A DNA stretch of 64,000 bases from Eublepharis macularius (GCF_028583425.1 NC_072792.1:157424676-157488675), one strand, 5' to 3'; numbered from the stretch's first letter, positions 47,060 to 58,500 are shown. Notes: generated by a model not told the origin, from the sequence alone. Numbers and translations are program-made.

Positions 47060-47279
47060 TGCCACAATACCAGTAGAAAAGAGCAAGAGTCCAGTAGCAC
47101 CTATAAGACTAACAAAATTTGTGGTAGGGTAGAAGCTTTTCTGAGCCACAGTGGCTCACAAAACCTCATACCCTACCACAAATTTTGTTAGTCTTATAGG
47201 TGCTACTGGACCCTTGCTCTTTTCTCCTGCTACAGACAGACTAACACAGCTACCCATCTTGATCTTGCCACAATACCAG
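47060..47279. mobile_element. PLE-derived palindrome (47074-47265) with 14-bp target duplication
   Basis: The direct repeat tgccacaataccag stands at 47060-47073 and 47266-47279. The left arm 47077-47131 ('gagcaagagtccagtagcac' to 'gtggtagggta') is the near-exact reverse complement of the right arm 47169-47224. The right arm then continues with 'cagacagactaacacagcta', which the left lacks. The centre keeps a degraded hammerhead-like unit (CTGAGCCACAGTGGCTCAC, AAAA). The layout matches 26676-26940. Confidence 0.75.
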
Positions 47280-47724
47280 GCAGAGCTATCCTTGATACTA
47301 TCTGCTCTTTTGCTGAGGCAGGTGGCAACTGACTGCTACTGTTTCCCTCCACCTTCCATTTCCCCTCTGAAATTTGACTGGATGCTGGGGAAGCTCTCCC
47401 ATAGACTTAGGGATGAAACAGCAGAGGGGCTGTTTTGCCTTTCAGGGACAGGACAACTTCCTGTCCATCACAGTGTGATTTCTCAAAGAGGCCAGATGAA
47501 GATAAAATGTGCAGACAGCAGGAAATACTGGGAGGAACTAAGGTGGCATACAGATTCACACCAAGAAAAAGATGGTGCCAAAGCCAGGCCAAGCCTGTGA
47601 ATGGCTAAGTAGTCAATAGTTCCTATCACATTTTTATCTCACCATTCCTTGAAGTATACCCTCTTCCAGCTTATCCTCACAATATCCCTGAAAGGTCACC
47701 CAGAGCCAAACCAGACATGCACTG
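47280..47724. other. Unassigned intronic sequence
   Basis: The 149-codon frame at 47151-47600 starts inside the PLE palindrome and shows no domain, so I do not call it. Confidence 0.4.
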
Positions 47725-47727
47725 GGA

Positions 47728-47998
47728 GAAGGGCTGCCAGGTCCCCTGCCCTCAGCCTCCACCCTCTGCCATGGCTCACTTGGCTGGCAGGAGGGGGAGA
47801 AAGGTGAGCAGCAGGACCAATTCTCTACCAATCGTTTTGGGCTTGCAGAGGCATCATAGCTTCCAGTTTAACCTGGAAATGACATCATTTGCCCTGCAAA
47901 GCCTACACGCAACATGCTCTGGAATGCCTCTGCTTACTGGGAGGGGAAGATCGGCACCCCACCCCCACTTTTCAGGTAGAAGGGCCTGGAAACCCTAA
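47728..47998. mobile_element. GGTTGCCA-group MITE relative
   Basis: Left 'gggctgccaggtcccctg' and right 'ggcctggaaaccctaa' are loosely inverted. GC-rich interior with 'cctggaaatgacatcatttg'. Confidence 0.5.
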
Positions 47999-48249
47999 CT
48001 GGGAGTTTTGCGTGCAGAATTCCCAGCAATTTTTTAAACTCAGCGTTAAGGCACCCAAGATCCAGAGTTAGAACAAGACCATAGCACACGGGGAGGGAGA
48101 CTTTAAGCTTTGAATCCCTACACACACCATTTTGCCAACCTGAAATGGTTCCTGTATTTGCCCTTTTGGGGCTCTGTATACATAAGTTTAGCTCAACAAG
48201 TTTAACAAAGGCTCTCCAAGGCCACTTCAGAATTTATTTAAAACAATTA

Positions 48250-48540
48250 TGTCTTACTTTTCTTCCAATCTCCATTCAAAGGGAGTTATATAATTAAACC
48301 CAGCTATAATCCCATTTCACAAAATATAATATAAATAACAAGAAGACAGCAAGCTGTTTAACCGCATCATAATAATTAACCTCCACTCAAAAGCCACGAA
48401 AAGCACATTAGAAAAGCTCTGCCTTACTGAGCCTTTGAAATTTCTGCAAGGCTGGGAAACCCATTCCATAAAACAGGAAAGGCCCCCAAGAAAGCCCAAG
48501 CAAAAATAGTTCTCACTAACATGAGTGAAGGAACTGCTAA
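48250..48540 (-). repeat. Decayed LINE fragment
   Basis: Phrases such as 'aaagctctgccttactgagc' and 'cccattccataaaacaggaa' resemble the antisense of the C-terminal region and 3' UTR of L2-like LINEs seen at 5225 and 49500. Weak. Confidence 0.35.
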
Positions 48541-48964
48541 TGATCTCTGGTCTGATAAATCAGAGCTGCTTTGTGGGATAATGGTGTAAAGGGAAAGGAT
48601 TAAAGCCCCCCTCTCCCAGGTCCTGATTCAAACTGAGTTTGAAAAATTGCTAGGAGCCCCAAACCCAACCTCTCAGTACACTGGGCCTTTTAAGGGAACT
48701 GCATGGCTGACAAGGGGCACAAACTGCAGTCCTGGATCAACGTTCTAACTGCTATGCAACACTGCCTCATCATGATGGAATCATTAGTTTAAGCTCGAGA
48801 GGCTGACTAGTTGAAGCTGAAGTGCAGGAAGCAGAAGCTGTTGATGGTCACAGCCCCTAGAATTTATACCAGGCTTCACTAAATCAAAGGCTTCATACTG
48901 TTACAAGGAACAACCTTACATCTCTCTGCCCCTTTCAGCTCCAGAAGTGCACTCTGAGGCCTGC
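48541..48964. other. Unassigned intronic sequence
   Basis: Possible decayed SINE at about 48690-48770. Nothing firm. Confidence 0.4.
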
Positions 48965-48967
48965 ACA

Positions 48968-49110
48968 TATGATTGCCAGCTCTGGGTTGTAAAACCCCTG
49001 GAGATTTGGGGGTGGAGCCTGGGGAGGGTTGGGTATAATGACATAGGGTCCACCCTCTAAAGCAGCCATTTTCTCCAGGCGTACTGATCTCTGTCGCCAG
49101 TACATGGCAG
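48968..49110 (+). mobile_element. GGTTGCCA-group MITE, left part
   Basis: 'gattgccagctctgggttgt', 'cctggagatttgggggtgga', 'agcagccattttctccaggc', 'actgatctctgtcgccag'. The right end is missing. Confidence 0.65.
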
Positions 49111-49499
49111 CTTACTGGGACTGCTTCAGAATAGATTATAAAAAGCAGAAAAGAATTCTGGAAGAGCCTCTCATGGTGTCATCTGTGGGTGGAACAATAC
49201 ATAAACATGAATTTGTTGTAAGTGTAATAGATAACCATGACTATGGTGTCTATTCCAGTTTTGCAGCTAGATAGCTAAGGGAGGGGGGAGGCAGGGAATA
49301 TACTGTGGTATGAAATAAGAGGCATTTCTCATTCTGCCTCACATACCTGCACATATTAAGTAGTAACAAAAGTACTGAACTAAGGCACACCTTTGTAAAT
49401 ATCCCCTATAGAAATATCTCATATGGTTCATCCTGTTAATGTGAATAGACAATTCTCTGATGGCTTATGTGCTTTGTAAATTTACAAATTATGTATTTA

Positions 49500-49860
49500 A
49501 CTATTTATAGTCTTGTGGTTTATGGCAGCTTACAATTCCCAATTAAAACCATATATGATACAACCCCAGTAACTCCTTTCCCTAAGAAAATGCATGCAAC
49601 TTAAACCTTATTAAAATCCTAGCCAATGAAATGGCCTTACAGCACCCCCTAAAGACAGAGTATGGTGCCCCCCTCACCTCCTCAGGGAGTTTGTTTCGCA
49701 AGGTGGGAGCCACTACTGAAAAGGACTGGACTCTAGTAGAAGCCAAGTGGGCAAAGTTAAACAGGGAACAACCAGAAAGTGGCAAACGGAGGACCATCAT
49801 TGGTGCATGGGGGTATATGTGGGGGACAGAGTCCTTCAGATATACTCAAGGTTTTTTGGT
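49500..49860 (-). mobile_element. L2-like LINE, ORF2 C-terminal fragment and 3' end
   Basis: Minus translation at 49582-49740: RVQSFSVVAPTLRNKLPEEV followed by RGAPYSVFRGCCKAI. It matches the 5225-5935 and 63003 copies in the FSVVAP-x-L-x-N-x-LPEEVR block. Confidence 0.65.
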
Positions 49861-50019
49861 TTCACTTCATCCTGCAACATGACCTGTGACTGTTTTCACT
49901 ACGGCACATAAATGCTTTGCAAACCAGCACACGGAGATACCTACCATCAATTAGCAGCACATAGTATCATCCAAAAATGTTATTCCAATTTTACATCCTT
50001 GGTCAGCTTGGAACCCCAG

Positions 50020-50215
50020 CCCAAAGCTACTGGGAAGAGCTATTGCTTTGCACATGCTTTGCATTCAGAAAACACTCTAGCATCTCTAGCAACGGGTCAG
50101 GAAGTCTCTGTATAAGATTGTTGAGAGCTCCTGCCCAGTTAGCGTAGAAAACACTAAGCTAGATGGACCAGTGATCAAACACCACAGAAAGTAGTTTTGT
50201 ATATAAGTGACATTG
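50020..50215 (+). repeat. tRNA-derived SINE (second family), forward
   Basis: Reads 'gagctattgctttgcacatg', 'ctttgcattcagaaaacact', 'tgagagctcctgcccagtta' and 'ctaagctagatggaccagtg'. It is the forward counterpart of 8855-9018, diverged. Confidence 0.6.
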
Positions 50216-50517
50216 TTGCAAATACATCCCAACCTACGTATATACGAGGCAATCCTAAACAGAGTTATACCATTTCTGAGCCCATGGTTTTCAGTGGACT
50301 TAAAATAGTGTGATTTTGCTTATGCCTGCACTACTTATGACAAACTGGAAAACTGCATATCCATAAAACATAACCAGACTACATGTTGATTTGTATTTAT
50401 TGTAGGATACTTGGCTAGAAACTACACAGTATCTGGTTAAAGCATTCTTGAAGCTACATATAATCAATTCGACACAACAATAACATGAACATAGAAGCTG
50501 CAATTAGTAAAAACTCA

Positions 50518-50670
<153 letters not shown>

Positions 50671-50768
50671 TCATTGATGCTGCCAGTATTTTAGACTGAC
50701 TTTTAATTGACTCAGAAGCATGACAAAAGTAGCAGTAGTTTTCCACCAGAAGGCTGAATGCAAGCAGG

Positions 50769-51028
50769 CAGGGCTTTTTTTCAGCAGGAACGCGGGGGAA
50801 CGGAGTTCCGGAACCTCTTGAAAATGGTCACATGGTTGGTGGCCCCGCCCCCTGATCTCCAGACAGAGGGGAGTTGAGATTGCCCTCCGCGCTGCTCGGC
50901 GGCGCGGCGGGCAATCTCAACTCCCCTCTGTCTGGAGATCAGGGGGCGGGGCCACCAGCCATGTGACCATTTTCTCCAAGGGCAACCCACTGAGTTCCAC
51001 CACCTCTTTTCCTAGAAAAAAAGCCCTG
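50769..51028. mobile_element. hAT MITE, 260 bp, with perfect 8-bp target duplication
   Basis: Termini CAGGGCTTTTTTTC and GAAAAAAAGCCCTG. Direct repeats caagcagg at 50761-50768 and 51029-51036. The interior is a long hairpin: 'ctgatctccagacagagggg' pairs with 'cccctctgtctggagatcag', around a GC-rich loop (gcgctgctcggcggcgc). It lies only about 130 bp above exon 2, within intron 1. Same family as 15428-15757. Confidence 0.9.
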
Positions 51029-51449
51029 CAAGCAGGTGAATAATTATTAGGGATATAGACATGCTCAGCAAGCAAACCTCAGATGTGCTGATCCTTCTCA
51101 AATTATGCACAGCGGACAGCAGATGAGAGGAAAGCTGAAATACTCTGCCACTTGTTCAAACAGATTTTCCGTAAGTACTTTGCCAGTCTGAATACTCCCC
51201 AATAGTCCTGTGACATATTGGAGCCTGTAGAAAAGTGATAACACTATTTGGAGGTGAAGGTTGAAGCCATACACAGTACTGATTTCATAGATATACAACT
51301 GTTTGCCATGAACGCCCAAAAGCCTTCAGTCCTTTTAATTTCAGGAAAAGCCACTTCAAAAATGGGAAATTTGGAGTGGAGAAGCAACAAAGGGGCAGAA
51401 GGTGCCTTCCCCTGTTCTGTACTTTAATATTCCACATTGTTCCCATGCT

Positions 51450-51907
51450 AGGGTTGCCAAATCTGGGTTGGGAAATTCCTGGAGATTTGGGGGGTAGAGA
51501 ATGTAGAGGGCAGTGTTAGGGGAGGCAAGGTACCTCAGCAGGGTATAGTCATATAGTCCACCCTTCAAAGCAGCCATTTCCTCTATTGGTTGGAGATCAG
51601 CGGTGGTTCTAATAACAACAACAACATTTGATTTATACACCGCCCTTCAGGACAACTTAATGCCCACTCAGAGCAGTTTACAAAGTATGCTATTATTATC
51701 CCCACAACAACCTGTGAGGTGGATGTGGCTGAGAGCGCTCTGGAAAGCTGTGACTGACCCAAGGTCACCCAGCTGGCTCCAAGTGGAGGAGTGGGGAATC
51801 AAACCCAGTTCTCCAGATCAGAGTCCCGCCACTCTTAACCACTACACCACACTGGTCCCAGTCTTCCAGGAGAACACCAAGCCCCATCTGGATGTTGACA
51901 ACCCTAT
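51450..51907 (+). mobile_element. GGTTGCCA-group MITE split by a Sauria-type SINE
   Basis: Left part 51450-51605 ('tagggttgccaaatctgggt' to 'ttggagatcagcggtggttc'). Right part 51870-51907 ('tccaggagaacaccaagccc', 'catctggatgttgacaaccc'). The two halves join to the family order without the SINE. Confidence 0.8.
51606..51868 (-). repeat. Sauria-type SINE, full length, reverse, nested in the MITE
   Basis: Begins with (AAC)n and 'atttatacaccgcccttcag', then 'gcccactcagagcagtttac', 'gtcacccagctggctccaag', a reversed B box near 51797-51810, and 'ccactacaccacactggt'. Confidence 0.9.
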
Positions 51908-51984
51908 CCCATGTACACCTATATTCCGCCCGCCCCCCCTCCAAGTTTTCTAATAATATGTGAGGATAAACTGTGTTGAGAAGT

Positions 51985-52085
51985 AGGGTTGCCAGCTTTG
52001 GGTTGGGAAGTCCATAGAGGTTTGGGGAGTGGAGCCTGGGGAGGGTTGGGTTTAGGAAAAGGAGGGACCTCAGTGCAGTATATTG
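51985..52085 (+). mobile_element. GGTTGCCA-group MITE, left part
   Basis: 'tagggttgccagctttgggt' to 'cagtatattggcatagagtg', then it passes straight into a SINE-like stretch ('actggcccaaagtcaccca'). Confidence 0.65.
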
Positions 52086-52175
52086 GCATAGAGTGTACAA
52101 CTGGCCCAAAGTCACCCAGCAAGCTTCCACGGCAGAGTGGGGAATCAAAACTGGATTTCCCGAATCATCATTCTT

Positions 52176-53898
52176 CACGAGTGGCTAAAATTGTGGAAAC
52201 CTTTTGGGAAAAAGTGTATTTTTGAGGTTTGATGGCTCATAAAATTATATATCAATGGAAAGATAATTTAATCAAGAATGTAATGCAATAACTTTTATGA
52301 AGGAATTTTTTTTAGAACAGTAGTTACAAAGAAGAGAATTGAAACACATAGAAAAAATGAGTTATACAACAATTCTCACCAATGTCAGTTAATACTTAGT
52401 TGGGTAACCTTTTGCTTTAATTACGGCCTTACAACGCCTTCCCATGGAGTGAACCAAGTTTTTTAGTTCTGCAGCTGTTATAATGTGAACCACGATTGAG
52501 TTATTGCTTCTATTAATTGCGGTTTATTGCTGGGTTGTTTCTCACTAACCAGTTTCTTTAGTCTGCTCCATAGATTTTCAATGGGGTTAAGGTCTGGGCT
52601 ATTCCCAGGCCATTCCAATAGTGGAATATGATTATCTTGAAACCACTTTTTACACACAGCAGCAACATGACACGGAGCTGAATCTTGTTGAAATATAAAT
52701 GCTTCATTATCTTGGAAAAGATTATGTGCGGAAGGCTTCAGTTTGGGCTCAAGTATTTCATTTATGTATTTTGGGGCATTTATATTGCCATTTATCATTC
52801 AAATTCTGCCCACACCTTTTGATGTCATACACCCCATATCATAACACTAACTGGGTGTTTCACGGTAGGTGTAATGCAATCAGGATGCAAATCTTCTCCG
52901 ATTCTCCTTCTCACGTATTTTATGCCATCACTACCAAACAGGGAGATTTTGGTCTCATCAGTCCAAATAACACTGTCCCATTGTTCCGCTGTCTAGTTAA
53001 CATGGGTTTTAGCCCAGTTTAATCTTTTCAACCTTTGTTTGAGAGATAACAATGTTTTTTTCGTGGAATTCTAGCATTAAGACCAAATTCCTCCAGTCCT
53101 TGCACTCAACTTCACATTGAATTGCGCCATTTCGTTCTGTATGATTTTCGTTCTGTATGATTGCGCTGTTTCGTTCTGTATGATTTTCTTCTGTCACCTA
53201 GGCTCAGTCTCTCAATTCTTCTATCATCCCTTGCTTGTGTGCACCTTTTCCTGCCTTTACCAGTCGGGTTTTGTAATGACTGAGTTGCCTTATACCTCTT
53301 CATAAAATTAGAAATGCCACCTTTGGTTAAGTTTCCACCAATTTTTCTTCTCATTTCTTCATAACTGTAGCCTTGTTCACTTAATAGTACTATTTTACAT
53401 CGCTTTCTGGGTGACCAGTCAACGCTTTGTGCCATTTCTTTAATTTTATTACATTTTACAAGCTCACTAAATGAAAGAACACAAAACCAACCAACCAACT
53501 TGATAGCAATCACATAACACACTGACAAATGACCTCCTCTCAGCTCCAATACATGACATCAATAGCTGAATCCTACTGTGACCTGATTGGCTCATTGCCA
53601 AAACAAGAGAGACACCTGATTGGCTCTCTAAAGACTCATGCTCATTGGCTACATTCAAATGAAGGAAAGCTACTTCATATCAATCTAAGCAAGTTGTGCT
53701 TCCTTTTCCTGGTTATTTGGCTATAACATTTGATAGAATACAGATAATTGAACAAACTTGCATTACATTCTTGATTAAATTATCTTTCCACTGATATATA
53801 ATTTTATGGCATTACTCCAAAAAAAAGTGGTGTTATGAGCCATCAAACCTCAAAAATGCACTTTTTCCAAAAGGTTTCCACAATTTTGGCCACTAGTG
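52176..53898 (-). mobile_element. Tc1/mariner element, 1.72 kb, near full length
   Basis: Inverted ends: left 'gtggctaaaattgtggaaac' at 52181 and, from the right, 'gtggccaaaattgtggaaac'. Similarity continues inward about 110 bp ('ggaaagataatttaatcaag' on both sides). The right flank is TA (53899-53900). The left flank is TT, one mutation from TA. The undisturbed paralogue at 61889 keeps the single TA at 61966-61967. Confidence 0.9.
52389..53435 (-). pseudogene. Tc1 transposase (DD34E), frameshifted
   Basis: Start ATG at 53433-53435 (MAQSVDWSPRKRCKIVLLSE, helix-turn-helix part), stop TAA at 52389-52391, about 349 codons, which is close to full family length. The first catalytic Asp lies in VIWTDET near 52963 (readable only after a frameshift), the second in FQQDSAPCH, and the Glu in SPDLNPIENLW, with 34 residues between the last two. 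The end ITAAELKNLVHSMGRRCKAV is in yet another frame from about 52478. Between the DNA-binding and catalytic parts, 53121-53187 contains three tandem copies of tcgttctgtatgatt, which is not family-typical. The enzyme is dead. Confidence 0.85.
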
Positions 53899-53993
53899 TA
53901 GATACTATACCACACTGGCTCCGTCCCAATACCAATATTTCCAGCGGGACATTAAAAATGGAGCTACAGAATAAGGTTTTGCTGCCTTTCAGT

Positions 53994-54392
53994 TAGAGAT
54001 GGGCACAAACCGAAATACGAACCAAAGTTTGTAATGAACTGCATCGGTTCATGGTTTGCGAACTGACGGTTTGTCAGAGCCCATTTCTGACAAACCGCCA
54101 TGTTAGGCTGGTTCGTTTTGGTTTGTTTTTTGATTCGTCACTGCAGACAGCCTGGCGCCGATCAATCAGTTTCCTAGGCAACAGGGGATGGACTTCCTGC
54201 AGACCTTCTGCTGACCCAGAAGTGACCTTCTGCTGACCCGGAAGTGATGATTTGCTGACCTGGATGTGACGTTTTCACAAACCAAACAAACCAGCTCGTG
54301 AATGGGAGCACGTTTGTGAAAGTTCATGGTTTGTGAAATGCGACAAACCACAAACTGCACCATTTGTTTTTTCTGGTTTGTGCCCATCTCTA
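53994..54392. mobile_element. hAT MITE, 399 bp, with perfect 8-bp target duplication
   Basis: Inverted termini TAGAGATGGGCACAAACC and GGTTTGTGCCCATCTCTA match over 18 bp. Direct repeats ctttcagt stand at 53986-53993 and 54393-54400. The interior holds many AAACC/GGTTT inverted units and a tandem 'tgctgacccagaagtgacct' (54211-54270). Confidence 0.92.
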
Positions 54393-54544
54393 CTTTCAGT
54401 ACTTCAGAACACTACAGAGATGATAACTGTAGTGATCACTGGTGCTTTATGAGGCAACTACATTTCCATTAAGGTCATTGCTACTTCATCAGTACCTCCT
54501 GCTGCTAAAGGAAAAGGCATAATTATAGGATGAGGAAGACTTGT

Positions 54545-54735
54545 CTTGGCAGTAGTACATGTGAAAAGAATCACTGCATGAGTCAGCAGTGTGATGCTGT
54601 AGCTAAAAAGGCAAATGCGATTTTAGGCTTTATCAACAGAAGTATGGTGTCCAGATCACACAAAGTGATGGTATCGCTTTACTTTACTCTGATTAGACGT
54701 CACTTGGAGTACTATGTTCAGTTTTGGGCAAGAAG
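54545..54735 (+). mobile_element. CR1-type LINE, ORF2 fragment
   Basis: Translation: CDAVAKKANAILGFINRSMV, SRSHKVMVSLYFTLIRRHLE, YYVQFWARRI. It matches the KKAN-x-LGFIKR, LY-x-ALVRPHLEY-x-VQFW block of CR1-group reverse transcriptases. It breaks off abruptly. Confidence 0.75.
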
Positions 54736-54759
54736 GATATTTTCCACAGTATGGGTACA

Positions 54760-55060
54760 AGCAACTTAGGGTAGCTTTTTTCAGTAAGAAAACGCAGAGG
54801 GAGGAACCTCTACCCACTTGCCTCGGCCTTTCTGAAAAAGCAGCCTCATCAGCTGCATTTGCAAAGAAGAAAACACAGGTTAAAAAGGCAAGATCAAAAA
54901 GCAACATGTAGTCTGACCCTCAGTTAAAAGAAGGGAAAGCAGGAGCAATCACCCTGCTCAAGCACCTGAGAGCTTCGGACTTTCGTTGGGGAGATTCTCC
55001 GAGGTGGAGTGGGACTTCAAACTGTCCCCCTGGAAGCATGTTTCCTTGAGGACCCCCAGT
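54760..55060 (+). other. Unrecognised lysine/serine-rich open frame
   Basis: 54770-54911 stays open as FFSKKTQREEPLPTCLGLSE then KAASSAAFAKKKTQVKKARS, ending at TAG. It follows straight on the LINE fragment. I do not recognise it. It may be part of a retroelement or a processed-gene remnant. Confidence 0.3.
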
Positions 55061-55089
55061 ATGTTATTATTTGCTCTTGTTCTTAATTT

Positions 55090-55545
55090 TTAAGCACCAA
55101 AAATGGTCATTGGTACTCACTTTTCAGATCACAGAGAGCCACATTTGCAATTCCCATCAACCAAAAGAGCCACATGATTACTGTATGCCCTACACACATC
55201 AAACATGCACAAGCTGTAATATATAGCATAACCCTTTTATTTACCAGAGTATCTCTGGGAACAGTGTTATGCCCTATTCCTCTGCCTTATTCAGCTACAT
55301 ATGTTGACCTAGCCTCATATACATTTCTACAACCTTGAAATAATAGTTACGGGCAAGATGTGTTGTCTTTTAAAAATAAAACAGTTTATCTTGGGCCCAC
55401 ATTAATAATGAAATTATTTCAATTTCTATGGAAATTGCTCACTTTCTTGGAACATGAGTTGGGTGCCATAGGGAAATAGTGCTCAGAAGAGCCACAGGTA
55501 GTATGTCATAGAGCCACATGTGGCCACTGAGTTAGATGCTGTCCA
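55090..55545. repeat. Decayed DNA transposon
   Basis: Phrases 'cagagagccacatttgcaat', 'aagagccacatgattactg' on the left and 'agaagagccacaggtagtat', 'agagccacatgtggccactg' on the right resemble one hAT group. No ends defined. Confidence 0.35.
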
Positions 55546-58500
55546 GATTAGACAGACATTGGCCAGAGGTTCACAATCTATATAAAAGCAATACACAAGA
55601 GATTTGGGGGGGAAGAAGGACATGGATATGATTATTAGTGGAAAGCAAAGAAGCAAGATGGTTTTTGACTATTCTTTGACCAGAGCAACAGAAATAACAA
55701 GGCAGCAAACATGAAAGAAGGAGGATATCTCAATGGCGAGGGGAAGGTGGAGTACAGGGATTCGAAAACTGATTCTGGACTTGACAAGAAAGTTTTGACC
55801 AAAGAACAAGAGAGAGACAGTGATGAATAAATTAAAGAAAAAAGAGGTAATATATTTAAAAATGAGAAGAAGCTTGAACAAACTCAAGCAGAAAGAGAGG
55901 AGGCTCATGGAGAGAATGAAAGAGGGAAGTAAGGTGAAGAGGGTACTGAACGGGGAAGCTTTTAAAAAAGAGTGGAATGAAACGCAGAAACAAATAAATT
56001 CCAATACTGAAGCAGGAAGAGGGGAAGGAGACAGTTATGACAATCAGCACAGGAGAACCTAGATTAGGATGTATTTTTAGCAGCATTCAGGGAAAGAAAT
56101 GAACAAATTCTAGCTATATTGATAAATTGACAGTGGAAAACATTTGGCAAGAAAACAGACATGAAGAGAGTGAGGCAAGATAACAGGCCTGGGTGAAATC
56201 AGAAAAAGTGCAATTGTTTCACAAGCAGGGGTGCACTGGTCATTTGGCTTATGTTCCCGGTGGGCCACTGCCTTGGAAATCCAGTGATAGCCAGGAGCAC
56301 GCAGAGGTCATGTGGCTCAGACCTGTCTGTGCCAACAGTGACTGGCCTAAGTTCTTCGGTTGCCTCCTCCCACACCACCCCAGGTGGACCTCCTTGGTGC
56401 TGCTGACTGGGTCTGAGCTCTCCTACAGCTTCAGGGGCTTCTCAGCTTAGCTTGTTCCTGAACCTTTTTAACAGCCTAGTCCAAGTGAAGGAAAAGGAGG
56501 AGGAAGAGTTCAGATGCTCTGAACTCAGAAGTGAATTTACACATGCCACTCAAAACACATTTCAGGTTGGTGTGCACATGAGAAATACACAGAAGCCGTT
56601 TTCTATGTGGTCATACCAAGTTTCTGAAATGACGAATGGCTGTGCAAGAAGCTGCCTGCCAAACCCTGTACTTTACAGTGCATGTGTGATTTTTGCCACA
56701 GATGTACTGGGCTTTAAGTGGCAAGGAGCCATCCGATTGGTCAGCAGATGTGTTTGCAAACAAAACTTGCTAATGCACCTGCAGACATAATCAACTCTAC
56801 AAATTATTCAAGAAGGCTTTTTTACTCAGGTAGGAGGTCGCAGGAGGATGCATCAGTAGAGGGAAAGGGACTATAGACTTTACAGCTATAGTGCTATCTG
56901 TTGCTTTGTGTATAATCCTACCAGGTAGTTCTATGTTGTTTAATGTTGTTTAATATATCAGTCTTAGAATTGCTTGTGCTCTATTTAAGCATTTCTTCAA
57001 CTCTCTATTAGATATCTGCTGGTTTTAAATCTTTGCAAATTTGCATTTATAGACCCTATTACATTGTTTATTGAAATATCCTTGAAATTGACGGTACAGA
57101 GTCACACTATGAATCCACCTTGAGTCTTAGTGCAAAAGGGGGACTATAAATAATGTAAATGACTAAATAAATAAACAAAATCCACATTTGTTTTAAATAC
57201 ACAAGTTTAGCAGTTATGGCTTCTCACAAAAATTTGGGATTTGTAGTTTGGTGAGGGTATTTAGAATTTTGTTAGAGATCCCTGCTTCACAAAACTATAG
57301 TTCTCTTGAAAAATAAAAATAAAACTTAAATTTTAAATAGCATAATTAGCATCTTTAAAGACAAAGACAAGTTGGGGGAGAAACTGTTAGGAATTATATT
57401 CACTGACACTGAAAAGAGATGCAGTGTTGAGTCTCGTGTAACTTTTAAAAGCTTGCAAAAAAAATTTGAACGATTAATTTTGCATCTCATACAATAGTCA
57501 ATAAAAGCAACAGAAAACTAACAAAACAAGAACAAAACAAAACAAAAACCCAAGAGAGAACCTCATGTGCAAATTTTGTAACTGAGGCAACAGTGAGAGG
57601 GCAGATACTGCTATACTTTCTGTAAGAGACTTTTATTGATTACTACCATAAATACTGTTCAGTGCTATGAAAGCTAGATATTTACAGCTTTGATAGCTCT
57701 GACCTAGTAAGCGTTATATATTTTAAATTAATTTTGCATATGGGTACATACAGAGGATAGAGACTCATAAAAATTATGGGAAGAATGGAGTAATTATGGA
57801 ATTATGTTTCCCTGGTGGTAAAAAAAGTCAGTATTATACTAGGTGCAATATTTACGGTGGAATCTCATACAAACAACCCATTTAAACTATTTAAAGTCCA
57901 TGTTGTTTGGGGCTACATAATAGGTAGCTCCAAATCTTGTTAATGAGGCTTCTTCTGTAAACCTTTCACCAAACTATCGTATTACCCACATGTACATACA
58001 TCACTGAGCAATTTTAACTAAGGCCAATTCTTAAGCTATTATGTTTACTGTCCAGTGTTGTAGCTCTGTGCTTATAAATCTGGTATCTCTCATGGTAGTG
58101 TAAAAGTAAATTGGGAGTGAAATTGCTGCTCTTATTTCAGGTGGCTGGATATATACTGCTGACCATCTGAATGTAAAAGCAATGTTGCATGTTGTTACCA
58201 GAAGCCCTATAGCAGAACCCTGAGCTTTTCTATCCCAGTCAGAAGGTGGGAGGTGTGTGTGATGGAATAGGCTTACAAATGAAAGGTTTATTAAGTGCAG
58301 CACCCAGAGAGTAGAAGGTAAAAAGTTTTAAAAGTTTAAAAAACTACCTGAAAGGAGAATGATTGACAGGCTGTGTCCCCCCCCCCCACCACCACCGTGA
58401 CTGGTCAGTGAGAAGGTAACATTTGGTGCTGACAGAATTGTTGAAGCAGTTGAAGTCTGGAGTCTGACAAGGGGTCAGACTAGTAACTCTCTGTGTGAGG

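Larger units (their letters stand above)
52097..54483. repeat. Copy A of a duplicated segment, carrying two nested transposons
   Basis: Pieces 52097-52175, 53899-53985 and 54393-54483 match 61889-62153 in order. The Tc1 element and the hAT MITE fill the two interruptions. Shared unique phrases include 'atttccagcgggacattaaa' and 'aggcaactacatttccatta'. Confidence 0.75.

Noticed and set aside
47151..47600. 149-codon plus-strand frame
   Set aside because: Its first 35 codons are PLE palindrome sequence. The rest shows no recognisable domain.
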